Positions 1 to 11,211 of a DNA stretch of 64,000 bases are shown one piece after another. Source of the stretch: Plectrocnemia conspersa (lineage: Eukaryota > Arthropoda > Insecta > Trichoptera > Polycentropodidae); contig VTFK01000472.1 in assembly GCA_009617715.1 (NCBI GenBank), positions 124,001-188,000 of the forward strand, read 5' to 3'. How positions within the stretch are numbered: the stretch's first letter is position 1; the number at the start of each line of letters is the position of its first letter. A program made the translations under genes and the position numbers. Below the pieces are notes generated by a model that was given only the letters and a program-made list of their open reading frames with translations, was not told the DNA's origin and made no database searches.

Positions 1-83
1 GAACTATTTCAGTTAAATCTGTTAAATATGCATATTTTAAGCGTAGATTTAAATAAAATAAGCAGCGTTTACGTTGTTATAAT

Positions 84-296
84 CTAATAATAATAATGAT
101 ATACGTATACCATGGGCGTGTATCGTTTTTCTCCGAGTGGTGGTGGTGAAGCTGGCGGAGGGATGTTGTCCAGTGAATGGTCCTCAGAGGTTTTGTAGTT
201 GTGGCAGCTCTGGTCTCGGGCCGTAGCAGATCGTTTCTGACTGTGTTTCATCTTGGGCCGTGTCTGACCTCTCCTCAATTTTTTTTTTTTTTTTTT
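84..296 (-). repeat. LTR-like repeat fragment ending in an A-run
   Basis: A GC-richer block in AT-rich flanks, with a 16-18 base T-run at 279-296. Its wording (repeated GTCTC, GGGCCGT, CTCTCCTC and CAGTGAATG words) resembles the internal units of the probable LTR at 58.5-59.7 kb. No usable ORF. Family assignment is inference. Confidence 0.35.
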
Positions 297-299
297 AAA

Positions 300-1970
300 T
301 GTTTATTTCAAAAATTTTTTAGTTTTATACAAGTTATAAATTACATGTTTCTGGCTTTTAGCCATTATCATGTTTACAAGCGAAATTACAATAGTTTAAA
401 TAAAAATTGAGGCAACAATATGCAATATTTAATAAGTAAAATTTAAGGAGAAAATACTAAAACCTTTATACAATAAGAAAAAGAAAATAAAATAAATAAA
501 ATATAAGATACATAATAATATAAGATACATAATGTCTTCAATGGAAGCCAGTCTTAAGTATCAAGGGTTGCAAAGCTCGCTGACAAATCACAACCATGCA
601 ACGACCATCCAGCCAATTATTGCACTCGTTTCTTCAACCAACGAAAAATGTATACGCTTTTAGAAAGTGTTTTTTGCTTAATAGACATCCTCATTAGGTT
701 CGTTTCGCAACAAAGAAATTCTCTTTCATTAGATCGGAGAATAATTGCGTGTATTTTATGTGTAACTCTTTTTTTCTAAACGTAACGAGGGCTTTTCAGT
801 TGTCCCATCCTTTACATTATATTATTTAATTCATCTGTATTATTACGGATGATCATCCTTGGTTACGGTTATTTTGCGTGAGTTCCAAGAATAAAATCCC
901 TCACATTAGAAATAAATACATAAAACCATTACTAATCACAGAAAGTTTTTGAGAAAAAATATCACATTTTGAACAAACAGATTTAAAATTTTATACGCAC
1001 TACTCTTTTATAAGGTTTTTTCGGATAATCATAACTGACATAAATTATGAGTAATATAAGAATATATTTTATTGGAATAAATTGTCTAGTGATGCTGCGA
1101 AAATTGATATTATATTTTGGAAGACACTATGTTTTCCTAGACTGTTTTGAAAGGTTAGGCATCTGCATTTTAAAATATTTTTTCGATCATTCTGAATCTG
1201 TGAATGAAAGTAAAGAAATAAATAGGAAAAATATATTTTTGTACAAAGTTTTCTTATTAGATCAGCGTAACAAGTATTTTTAAAAGAACCTAAATGTAAA
1301 GGAAGATTGTTTAAACGCTTCATATTTTTTGAAACACAAAATATTCAATTTTGGCAACTTAAATTAAAATTTGACCTACATGTTTATTATATTTCCCAAA
1401 AAAAATATGAAGATGACAATATTTAACTACATCTTTATTAAAAATCCTTGAATTTTTTCGCAAATTCGCAAGCATTTATTTATATTAAATAATATAATTC
1501 GGCATAAATTGAGCAATAAAGCATTTATTTTGATCAAATAAGCCGACTAAATAACGTTTGAAGATACCAAACATGACATTTAGGCATAGTTTTTTTTAAT
1601 TGTACCTAATATAATAAAAAAAAATTCAAAATCTACTTATTTTTTCGTAACTTAACTTTTTTAAATATGAATTTATAAAGCATAGCTTGTATCATAAACC
1701 TTTAATAGGTTTCCAAAATTTTTTCTTAAACTTTTAAAACACTTTATAGCATATGGCCTTTTTTAGAAACACTTTTTATAAGTCAATTAATTTATTTATA
1801 AATATAGAGATGTTTTTACTTATATTGTACAAAATGTTTTTACTTATATTTGATTTTGACTAAAATATTTTACCAAAACTAAATCAGAACTGGTTAAAAC
1901 CGATATCATTTTTAATTGCTCTTTATTGCAATATAAATTAAATGCATTACGTTCATTATAAAATTTATTA
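300..1970. other. AT-rich flank, no gene seen
   Basis: Short chance ORFs on both strands at 1047-1323 overlap each other and have no family features. Nothing else stands out. Confidence 0.5.
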
Positions 1971-1973
1971 AAA

Positions 1974-1979
1974 ATTTAT
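1974..1979 (-). terminator. Candidate poly(A) signal of gene A
   Basis: AATAAA on the minus strand, about 100 nt beyond the old-frame stop. It is the first exact hexamer downstream. Such hexamers are common by chance in this AT-rich DNA. Confidence 0.35.
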
Positions 1980-2098
1980 CGTACTTAACAATTAATTAAT
2001 TATTTGGCACAAACAATAAATAATTGAACCTTGTTCTAACCCGATGAAATATCACAACAATCACTATAGTTTTCACTATCTCTAAACCATGTTACTCT

Positions 2099-2283
2099 TT
2101 ATCCAATTAAGGTATACAGCAACGTCGTGAATAGGACGTAATAATCTGGATCACATAGCCTATCGACTTGTCTTGATAGTGTTATAGAGACTATTCCACG
2201 GATGTACCAAGTCACTATCTGGTCATCTTGGGAAATGGGGAGTACAAAACCACCACCGCTGTCGCCGTTACACACATTGGTAC
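2099..2283 (-). CDS. Gene A exon 12 (catalytic Ser; frameshifted end)
   Basis: Encodes NVCNGDSGGG with Ser486, then WYIRGIVS and CDPDYYVLFT. Gene B here reads GGACGTTGCC on its sense strand; gene A lacks one base at about 2126. The last eight residues are therefore aberrant and the stop is TAA at 2101-2099. In the paralogous frame the sequence stays open and protein-like to TAG at 2084-2082, including a WIKSNM helix matching WIKTSM of gene B. Either a recent loss or a sequencing error. Confidence 0.85.
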
Positions 2284-5200
2284 CTGAAATTAATTTCAGT
2301 GTTTATTAGTATGCTATCTTTGCATTGATTTATATCACAATAAATTTATATGTAAAATAACAAAGACAAAATAGTATGCGGTATGTGAATGACAACTGCG
2401 TAAAAAAATACCATTTCCTCTTGGATTTCCAGCGCACAAGGTCTTATTGGTCAAGTATTTTGTATAGAATGATTCGTGGCTTTGATAACAAATAACATCG
2501 CTTACAACTGGCATAGTTGCCACATACAAAAGAGATGAATATTGATCATTCTCGTTAACACCCCATCCGGGTACCTGAAATTTAAAAAATATATTAAATT
2601 ATTGGTCTTCTAATATATTATAATTTTAAATAAATTTATGTATATGTCATTATAAATTATTTTAAAAGGGGAGTGACGTTCTAACAGAGATAGAGATGTT
2701 GTATGAACATCGCCAAAATTTGCGATAATGTGTCGAGAATGCTCGTCTTCGTTATGCGGAGCTCGTTTCACTTTATTAATTCGGTAGTTTTATAGTGTCC
2801 CTGAATACGGCTCATTTGTCTGGAATTTAAATGAAGCAAAGTACTCCTTGTTATTAGAAAAAAATCAAAGTAGCTTTCTATGAAATCTTTACAAGAAGAA
2901 GTATGGGTTGTATTCATATTTGTATCCTAGTGATTTTTTGCTATTGATTTTAACTTTTAGCTGAAACCTTGCGGTGCATTAGGGTTTCTCAATAGCATCA
3001 TTGGACATCATTGCTTAAAAATACTGTTCTTTCACGAGTCAAGCTTGCAATATTTTCGATATTATATTGATTACAATATATAAGCAAACACTATTAAATG
3101 CAATATAAATAAATACCTTTCCAACTTGATTATATATATTAGTCTTTGCCAAATTATTGTCATCCCACAAGCAAACTGGTCTAATGTAATCATTAAAATC
3201 TACTTCAGTAGACGTCTGTAGCAGAGCAACGTCGTTCACTAGAGTAGATGAGTCAAACTCTTCATGCCAAACTACGTTCGATATCTATTGATTAATAAGC
3301 ATGATTAGTTTGATATAATATATAACATCAAATTTTATAAGATAACATCAAAGTACCCTTTTTATTACAGCTCCAGTTTCCTTAACGTTCCTGTCATGTT
3401 TTCCCAACGCGACTGTGACTTTATCAGCACCTATTATTCCACCGCCACGTTTCACAACACAATGAGCAGCTGTAAATAAATAATAGTATTACTAAATAAT
3501 ACAAATTGCTAGTAAATTGACGAATTACCTGTCAAAATGTATTTTGAACTTAGCAGTGATCCTCCACACTTGTAAATATAACCACTTTCTTCCACGTGGT
3601 ATATTGCAGTATGCCAAGGCCAATCTCCCCTGGAAGCTTCATAACCACGTGTTACCAATGGAGTGAACTGTATTATTCTTCGGCCACAGGATGCTTCAAT
3701 ACTTGCCTGTAAATATTTAAAAGATCTATATAATGACTATTTTTTTAAATTAAAATAAATACAATAGTTATTGTTTAATTTACATATTTTTGTCATTTTT
3801 TAACAAATAGTTTTTGAATACTTTTAATGGTTTATTCCGATTCTAATCAACGTGACAGCCGACTGTTATTAATCTGTCGACAGTTGCCAATATTGTCAAG
3901 TCGATTGGCCGCGCTGATAAATTTGTAAAAAATCTAATTAAAAAATTATATCTGAAATACGTGTAAAGTATATATTGTACCGCTGTCTAAATTCTGAAGG
4001 AAACTATTCTGCGGGAATATTACCTATATTACAAGTAATTGTGTGTTGTTATAATAATTAAAATATTTTTTTGAAAAAATATCAAAGAGTAAAGATATTT
4101 GGGCGTTATTATAAAATACAACAAATTAAATAGCCTATTTTTTTTATTAATATAGTGTTATTATTAAACTAAAATATAAAAAAAAAAACAATTATTTCAG
4201 AGAAATTTTGTAATGCATAATATCATATATAAAAAAATATTTTAGATTTCCACTAAAAAATCTTATAGAAAATAATTTGCTATGCCGATGACATAGATAT
4301 ACCTGAAAAAAGTAGAGATTATTTTTTATTAAATTTTTACATAATATACTAACCCTGAAATGTCTCTCTATCCAAGCTCTGTGTGGCGCTAAATCGAAAG
4401 TAGGAGCAAAGTTTGTTCCACAGTACCACACTCTTTGAGTTTGGATGCCTCTCAGGAACCATACGATTCTACCGTTTTGGTTAAGTCGTGGAAACATCAA
4501 CGCCGAGCCGATGTGGTGGCATCTGACCGGTTCTGGTAAAGAGCGATAGATTCAAGTTAAGGTTCATCTCGGGCAATCGACTAAACTGGTTATTGATGGA
4601 TACCTTTGAAGTAGTTTAAGCATATAGAATCTTTCAGGTTGTTTTCGTAAAAAGTTGGATTAGACTTATTGCATCGAGCCTTTCCAACAATTTTTGTCGG
4701 AACTTGATAGACTCTCAATATTTCGCTGGGATCTGTAAAGTCAGAACCAATCATCTGCAAGAAAAAGAGGAGTAAATTTAAAATTATTTCGTCAGATTAA
4801 ATAACGTATTTTTCAAATCTAATGATCAAACACGATCGCTGGTTATTAAGTTATTTTTTTATCTTAAGAACCATGACCTTTATTGACCTTAATTAATCTC
4901 AAAGTATGTTTTTCATATGATTGTCACGATAGAGCAGTTGTAATATTCATTGTAAAATAACATTTATTGTATAGCACGTTGGAATAATATTGATTCCGAT
5001 CGATTACATCATATTGTGGTTTTATTATCATCAACAACATCAGTCTCAGTCGTATTCAATAACCGTCACAAATGTCCTTTAATTAGGTAATCAAATTGAG
5101 AGACACGGAACACTTCACCTCATTTAAAGCCTACTATTTTTTCCATCTATAAATTTTGCTTAACTATTTTTTTATGATAGTGTATTGTAGCATAAACTAC

Positions 5201-8200
5201 AGAAAATACTGGATCTGAACCATTAAAACACAACTTTGCAGTATAATTTTCTGTTTTAAGTTTATTTAAATTGTTTTAAAATACAAAAGGTAAATGTATC
5301 AGTTTACTTGGTACCTCACAACAACATTAAAAGCAATAAGGAAAATCGTTGATTTATTTCCACATATGCATGAGGAATCCTATTTGTAGTACTCATGTAG
5401 TATCATTTTCAATGTAAAGTGATGTAATCAAACAAATAAGCAATTTGAAAGTGTTACTTTTACTTACGAGTAAAATATTTGTTAGTTTATTATAAGTCAA
5501 TAGTTTATAATAAATTATTTTTTTTATATTAAGTCAAATATTTTATTTTATATTTTACTTATATTTTTTTTAAAACTAAGTAGCATCGTTTTTTTTTTAC
5601 AATGGTTAGTGTTAATTGTTGTCTAATAATATATTGAAATTGGATAAATATTTTGCATTAACTTTAAGTCAATAGCTTAAAATAATTAAAATATTTATTA
5701 GTGTATAATAAATCAAATATATATTATTTTACAAGTAAACCAATAAATATTTTATTTTTTTAAAAATTTTAAGTTCTAAGTAGCATCGTAATATTTTTGG
5801 CAATGGCTAAAGTTAATTTTGTCCAATATAGTTAAATAAGATAAACGTTTTGCAATAACTTTAATTTTGCTCAAAATAAATAGAAAGACTCTTTTCACTT
5901 TTTATGTTATTGTGATGAATTGTTGCCTTATAAAGCTTATAACATTTATGATTATTTAATAATACTTACTGATATAGTACTGTTAAAATGTTTGGCACTT
6001 AGTGCCTTTTATGTTTAAATTTGATTCAGCTATTTATTTTATGACATTTCATAGCATTCGAATTTAATTACATTTGTATCAATAAACTATTAACTATAAT
6101 TTTTTAACTAAAAAAATGTTTTTTTTTTAATAATGTTCTTTACTCTCTAAGAACTAAATCAATTTTGTACCATATATTATTATATATTATTTGTGATTTA
6201 TACTTTCTTGACTTCTTCACTCAAAAATAAATAAAAATGGTTAAACATATATTTAAATTATTATTTTAATATAATATTTTATATTTGTATACAAACATAC
6301 TACAAATTATTATGTCTGTATGTCCTACATTAGTTTCAAAACGAATTATCGTATATTATTATGACTCTTTGTATTTGTATATTTTTTCAATATTGTTTAT
6401 AGATAAATATATTACTATTACTATATGAAATAAATAGATAAGTTATTAAAAAAAATTTCTATTAATACGTATGCATAGAAATATTTTTTTTGCTTTTATT
6501 TATTTATTATGTGGGGGCCGATTTAGTTTGCCACAAACTAGGCGTCACTTTGGCAACAATGACGTGGCTGTGGCGAGAGCAACATTTACACATTCGCCGA
6601 TGCCATAACCTCCGTCTTTCTTTTTAGTTTAATTTTAAAATTATAATTTGCTAGAAGGGTGCTGATTTATTTGGTCACAAGACCGTGGCGGTGGCGAGAG
6701 CAGCACTTTTAGTCGGTATCACCAGAGTGCCACTTAGCTTATGGCCAAATAAATCGCCTCCCACAATTAATTACAAAGTTTCTTAACTATACAGAAAATA
6801 TTTTTTTGACACGATTTTACTGCTTTTGACGTGAATTTTTGCCTTCTGAGAAGTAATAATTTTTTTTGTAAAATCACTGTTGCATATTATTTCTTTATAT
6901 ATAGTTTTTTTGCCGATGAACCGTTACAATATTTACATACTATTACTTTTCGTTTTGCATTAATTTATTTATGTTATTTATAACAGCCATGGCCATGCAA
7001 AAAAACAAAATTATTAAAACGCTGTAATTGCCGAAATTACAAAAAATACTCGTATAATATTGTGCATCTGTGGACGTTTATATCAATGGAAATATTTTAT
7101 TTTTAAGTTTGTCTAAAGTAATTTATCATGATAATATTTTATAAGAATACAGAACTATATTTTTTGCCAGCAGACTAATTGAAATAAAACTTCGCACTGA
7201 TTTAAAGTTTGAAACACTATTGATTTATAGTATATTAAAAATATAAATACGTTTAATTTAAAGTATTTCAGGTGTTTCAGACTTTTAGTGTAGAAACTGA
7301 AGCTTAGCAAGTATAAAAGGACAACGTGTGACCCTTCTTGGTACGAAATATAAATACATATTTTGTGTAGACCATATCTAAAAATGTTTCTTATATAAAC
7401 CAACTCAGATATTCAAAAAAAATATATTCATGTAAGCATAAAGAAACACCAACTTAAATCAACCAAGTAACAATGTATGAGCTCTTCTAGGTCATGATTT
7501 GCCATAGTATTTTATAACCCAGTCAGTAATTTTACGCATATCAATACTTTTTTTCTTGAGTATACATTCAAAAGGTTGATAGAGTCAGAAACATCCTTTT
7601 TGGGTTAATGTTTACATCATGATATTTATTATCTACCTAATTTCCAGTACACAATGACTAAAATTCATTAAGTGTGAGATATTTAATAAAAAAATATACA
7701 GTATCTAATGAGTCACAGGTTAAAACCTGTATTTAGAGTCTCGTTCTTAGATGAGTCATTTTTATAGTGTTTGCAAAAATGTGATAAAAAAACTCACCAA
7801 ACCATGCAAGTCTTCCAGTTGAGCGGAATAATCGTTGTTTTCCTCCCATATGCACAAAGGTTGAACCTTTTCGGTGACAATGACCGACATCTTTAAATGC
7901 AGTAGTGCAAATTTGTTTTCATTGCTATGAATGGACGACACCTAAAAAAGGAATTCGATCACGCCTAAAAATTATTTTTTAGTCAGATTTACTAAAATAT
8001 AAATAGTGGTATAAGAAAATTAAAGTTAACAAACCACTTACGGGTATTTTTTGGAAAGTCGGCAAACCGGAGTTTGAGAATTCCACGAACATTTCGTTAT
8101 CTTTTGTACTTTTTCTTACACACAACATTGCTAGTGGGTTAAAAATAAAATATGATTTAAAAGGCAATTTATTGTATATATTACTTTCAGTTAATCTACC

Positions 8201-8783
8201 GTCGATTTATCAACGGATACTATGCTATTATGAACTTAATGATACAATATTTGATAACAGTTAAACATACCGGTTATTGCAACTTGTGGATGTATTAGAA
8301 TAACGTTGCATCTGCTGTTTCCAGAGCCTTTATAGGTTAACACACCTAACCATGGCCATTCTCCCCAAGGTGCTAGATTAGGTTCAGGTTTATATGATGG
8401 CAAATGTCCGCAATTTTTGGGAAGCTGTGAATATAAACATTTTATTTATATGTAAGCATAATACAGTCAAAGGATCTATTTAAATGATTATTCATTCAAC
8501 GTATAAGGAAAAAAATGCATATAAATCTGATTAATTAAACTTTATTAATTAAATTAGATTATTTAGATGTTAAATTATACAGTTTTAAAAATACGATTGT
8601 TATAAAGAGTTTTACCTTCGAATTGATTGTAAACATTTCGTCTCGAATGCCATCAGAATAGTATGCAAAATAAATTAACAAGAGCAACAATCTAAAACTA
8701 AAAAATAACAAAAACATCAATATATATGTTTTTATTTATTTATTTATTTATTTATAAATTACTTACATAGGCCAAGAATCCAT
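2099..8783 (-). CDS. Gene A: secreted two-domain SPH-protease (gd-like), 3' frameshift
   Basis: Twelve coding exons, in transcript order: 8783-8767, 8691-8616, 8424-8271, 8130-8042, 7941-7798, 4754-4604, 4532-4354, 3706-3529, 3469-3357, 3284-3117, 2574-2412, 2283-2099. All introns are GT-AG and phases are consistent, giving 538 aa. Residues 1-19 are a signal peptide with a leucine-rich core. About 35-270 form a chymotrypsin-fold domain lacking the triad: His site Leu85 (TAMLC), Asp site Lys122 (NKFALL), Ser site about Ile218 (CHHIGSAL). About 275-538 form a second protease domain with His332 (TAAHC), Asp385 (NDVALL) and Ser486 (GDSGGG). The GDSGGG motif and the LCAGN segment before it resemble gd-type insect proteases (family knowledge). 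Residue 480, at the S1-pocket floor, is Asn rather than trypsin's Asp. Likely a secreted haemolymph or extracellular protease cascade member (inference). Its tandem paralogue lies directly upstream. A one-base deletion near 2126 alters the C terminus. Confidence 0.88.
2412..2574 (-). CDS. Gene A exon 11
   Basis: 163 nt. VPGWGVNEND is the conserved GWG strand and TLCAGNPRGN is the approach to the active Ser. Acceptor TTTCAG, donor GTATTT, phase 1. Confidence 0.88.
3117..3284 (-). CDS. Gene A exon 10 (catalytic Asp)
   Basis: 168 nt, same length in both genes. VNDVALLQ contains catalytic Asp385. RPVCLWDD matches the PxCLW segment. Donor GTATTT, phase 0. Confidence 0.88.
3357..3469 (-). CDS. Gene A exon 9 (catalytic His)
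   Basis: 113 nt. Completes TAAHC, with catalytic His332, followed by VALGKHDR, the usual strand after the His loop. Donor GTACTT. Confidence 0.88.
3529..3706 (-). CDS. Gene A exon 8 (protease domain start)
   Basis: 178 nt. ASIEASCGRR linker, then GYEASRGDWPWH and the CGGSLLSSKYILT strand. The usual R-IVGG activation site is absent: the aligned segment reads PLVTRGYEA, so any zymogen cleavage is not at a canonical Arg-Ile bond. Confidence 0.88.
4354..4532 (-). CDS. Gene A exon 7 (degenerate Ser site)
   Basis: 179 nt. RCHHIGSAL replaces CxGDSGGPL, so the nucleophile Ser is lost. It then runs through WFLRGIQTQRVWYC to the C-terminal helix AHRAWIERHF-type ending of a chymotrypsin fold. This marks the end of domain 1. 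Donor GTTAGT. Confidence 0.87.
4604..4754 (-). CDS. Gene A exon 6
   Basis: 151 nt after acceptor TTGCAG. Encodes the GSDFTDPSE to CLNYFK part of the SPH domain, with two cysteines matched in gene B. The next intron is only 71 bp (4533-4603). Confidence 0.86.
5494..5861. repeat. Diverged tandem duplication in gene A intron 5
   Basis: Copy 1 at 5494-5664 and copy 2 at 5665-5861. Both start AAGTCAATAG and contain CTAAGTAGCATCGT and a GCA(T/A)TAACTTT end. Copy 2 is about 25 bp longer. Confidence 0.65.
6511..6764. mobile_element. 254 bp MITE-like element with imperfect TIRs
   Basis: Begins GTGGGGGCCGATTTA; the reverse complement of its end reads GTGGGAGGCGATTTA. About 24 bp TIRs with several mismatches. 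The inside holds two related arms sharing GTGGCxGTGGCGAGAGCA. GC-rich against its surroundings. It sits in gene A intron 5. No clear target-site duplication. Confidence 0.55.
6810..6862 (+). repeat. Dispersed terminal-repeat copy (CACGATTTTATTGC family)
   Basis: CACGATTTTACTGCTTTTGACGTG-type end, matching the arms of the foldback at 35637-35750 and a third copy at 49419. Confidence 0.6.
7798..7941 (-). CDS. Gene A exon 5 (degenerate Asp site)
   Basis: 144 nt, phase 0 at both ends. NKFALL stands where active enzymes have NDIALL, so the catalytic Asp is Lys. QPLCIWEE corresponds to the conserved PxCLW segment. Donor GTGAGT. The following intron is the gene's largest, 4755-7797. Confidence 0.88.
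8042..8130 (-). CDS. Gene A exon 4 (degenerate His site)
   Basis: 89 nt. Joins as TAMLC where active enzymes have TAAHC, so the catalytic His is Leu. The Cys that would pair across the loop is kept. Donor GTAAGT. It is 12 nt longer than its gene B counterpart, so four residues differ without breaking the frame. Confidence 0.87.
8271..8424 (-). CDS. Gene A exon 3 (SPH domain start)
   Basis: 154 nt. Starts LPKNCG and carries the WGEWPWLG strand typical of the N terminus of chymotrypsin-fold domains. Ends at the IT of the His-loop, phase 1, with donor GTATGT. Confidence 0.88.
8616..8691 (-). CDS. Gene A exon 2 (signal peptide core)
   Basis: 76 nt after acceptor TTTTAG. It encodes five leucines after an Ile and the mature N terminus ending FTINSK. 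The ending FTINS(K/R) is shared with gene B, which supports the frame. Donor GTAAAA, phase 0. Confidence 0.85.
8730..8755. repeat. (TTTA)n microsatellite
   Basis: About six TTTA units in intron 1 of gene A. Confidence 0.8.
8767..8783 (-). CDS. Gene A exon 1 (start codon)
   Basis: Encodes MDSWP plus two bases of the next codon. It ends at the strong donor GTAAGT (8766-8761). The start is the only ATG that opens a signal peptide when joined to exon 2. It lies just below the promoter block shared with gene B. Confidence 0.8.
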
Positions 8784-8793
8784 GTCTCGCGAG

Positions 8794-8858
8794 AAACGTG
8801 TTTACGCGTCTACTTAACAAAATGTACTAAATGAGTATGGAAAGACCAGCCGGTCAAA
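8794..8858 (-). promoter_or_regulatory. Gene A promoter / 5' UTR block shared with gene B
   Basis: A 65 bp stretch just upstream of the start codon matches 17843-17909 above gene B, including GTGTTTACGCGTC and CCGGTCAAA on the plus strand. No TATA box is obvious. CCATACT on the minus strand fits the loose initiator consensus YYANWYY (inference). The match is stronger than in the rest of the flanks, so the duplication carried its promoter. Confidence 0.55.
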
Positions 8859-9727
8859 ATCGCATGTGTTTTTTTTTTGTGACGCAATAATCCTGATTAT
8901 TCGGTCTTTCCGTTATTTATTTGTTTCTATTGTAATCATAAATATATTTAGTAATTAAAATATAAATTTCAGAGCCGATTTGCGCTTATAATATTTAATA
9001 TTAGCTAACGGCGTATAAATATTAAGACTGGTCACAATAATCGTTAGCGTTGTTATCAATGTCTATTTTTGTGTCAATGTATTATAGTATGTTCAAAAAT
9101 TAACAGTGTGTATAAATATTTTTTTTGTAATTTTTTTTAACTTACACATTTTAATATTTATATGATTAATAAATATTTAAATTTATTAATCATACATTTT
9201 GCAAAAAAAACAACTTAACATTTAGTAGTCCAAAGGCATGTATATCATGCTCAATATATTTTTTAAGCCATTTTAAATGACTTGATGATAAAATTTCTTG
9301 TATTTTATTTCATTAGTTCATCAATATATTCCTGTAAAAATATTTGGGTACTCGTAATCATTTATCTGAAATTGTTAAATTGCTAAAATCCAAATTGTGA
9401 CTATCTGAGAATATGAATAAGAACACAAAACCCTTTGAAACACTGTCATGTAAGCAGCAAAAAAATTGTAACACTGTTTGATAAAATACGCTAGTTGTAA
9501 ACAAGCATTATTCATAATGATATGTAATCTGCCCTCCCCGGCTTAGTATGTAAAAATAATTTCCAAGAAGCTCAGAGGCCTTGGAAAATACTGTTCTAAA
9601 CAATTGTATATTGAATCATCGATAGACCGAGTATCGTGCATATATAATACAAATAATGAGTGGATTAAGTGTACAGATTATGTACATTAAGGATTTAATT
9701 ATTACTTTATTTAAATACATGTGCAGG

Positions 9728-9945
9728 GTCTAACAGCTTTACGGCAATACACCGCACAGAAAAAAACAATACATTATTATAAGTCCTCTTCTGGAGTACC
9801 TCAAGGATCCACCTTGGGTCCATTGCTGTTTCTATTGTTCATTAATGTCAGTAGATTTCGGATTCCCTCGACCTTCAGAAGCATCTCAATTCTATATAGA
9901 AGTGAACTTGCTATAACCGATTGATATTCGCAGATAAAAACCAAT
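9728..9945 (+). mobile_element. Jockey-like reverse transcriptase scrap, internally deleted
   Basis: SSGVPQGSTLGPLLFLLFIN is the conserved RT block just before the YADD box. It then jumps straight to a sequence matching 24575-24640 of the larger copy, so the YADD region is deleted. Downstream the reading frame is lost. Lies between genes A and B. Confidence 0.75.
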
Positions 9946-9949
9946 TTGT

Positions 9950-10930
9950 GATTTGATTTTATATATATTTTTTTCGGTATTCATTTTTTAATATAATAAT
10001 TGTTATCCTTAGTAATTGCTTTTGACACTCCCGTAAATAATGAATGACAAATTACAAATCGATCTAAATATAATTCGTACTAGTGACTCACCTGTAAATC
10101 ACTTTTAATAACATAATAATTAATTATTTTTTAATTCGTAAAAAATATTGAGTTTGATTTATTTATCAGTAAAACCATTATTTATATTTATTTTTAAAAA
10201 GAGATACTGACGCATAAAGAGAAATAGCGGGTGACTCACAAATTAGTCGCTGGCATTTAAAGGGTTAAATTTGATATTTTACGTATTTTTGGTCACAATG
10301 CAGTTAAAATTAAATAATACAGTTATTGTTATTTTATTTTTCTTACAAGTATAATTCATTTTAAATATCATAATATTAAAGTATTTAAAAATGTTATTGC
10401 ATGCTATGCTCATGAAGTTCACAATATAACTGATTAATTCTAAATGCGTACATCTTGGCTGAAGGCCACGTCGCATATTTTAATTTTATCAATTATATTT
10501 TATTTTTAATATTTTTAATAATTTACATATGCTAGAAAAAATATATTTTAAAGAGCAAAATAATCCTTAACATATAAAATAAAATAGCATGTAATATTAT
10601 TTTTCATTTTTTATTATAAAAAAAGCAATTATAAATAAAATTAAAGTATGTTTAAACTATAGTTTCATTCCCATACAACTTATTTGTTATATTTTTTTCT
10701 TCCTAGAATTAAAACGAATAAGCCATTTTATTTAAGGAAAACTAAAAACGTTTTCCTTCATTTGAACTATCGTCGTTTTTGTTCAGATACTATGTGAATC
10801 ATAATAAATTCTGTTTATCTCTATACTGTGGCTTTCGTAATGTTCTCAGAATCAGATATTTTAGGATAGTGTTATGTTATACTATTTAAAATATATTTCA
10901 ATTCAATACATTTCATTATTTATTTTAAAA
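9950..10930. other. Intergenic AT-rich sequence between genes B and A
   Basis: No supported gene. A 65-codon minus ORF at 10279-10476 is low complexity and unrecognised. Confidence 0.5.
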
Positions 10931-10942
10931 TTATTGCTGGAT

Positions 10943-10948
10943 TTTATT
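10943..10948 (-). terminator. Candidate poly(A) signal of gene B
   Basis: AATAAA on the minus strand, about 60 nt past the stop. A plausible position for a short 3' UTR. Confidence 0.45.
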
Positions 10949-11008
10949 TGTTAAAAATAAAAAATATCACTTTACTTATATATATTTTATAAATATATCA
11001 CAGATAGC

Positions 11009-11211
11009 TTAAGCCATGCTAGTCTTTATCCAATCTAAATATTTGGCAACGTCCGTGAATATTGAATAATAGTCTGGATCGCAAAATTTAGAGATTTGAT
11101 TCGGCTTAGCGAGCGAGACTATCCCTCTAATGTACCATGTCACTACATTGTCATCTTGAACGATTGGGAGGACCAAACCTCCGCCGCTGTCACCGTTGCA
11201 TACGTTAGTAC
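11009..11211 (-). CDS. Gene B exon 11 (catalytic Ser, stop)
   Basis: 203 nt. NVCNGDSGGGLVLP with Ser487, WYIRGIVS, then SIFTDVAKYLDWIKTSMA and TAA at 11011-11009. This copy shows the frame that gene A has lost. Confidence 0.9.
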
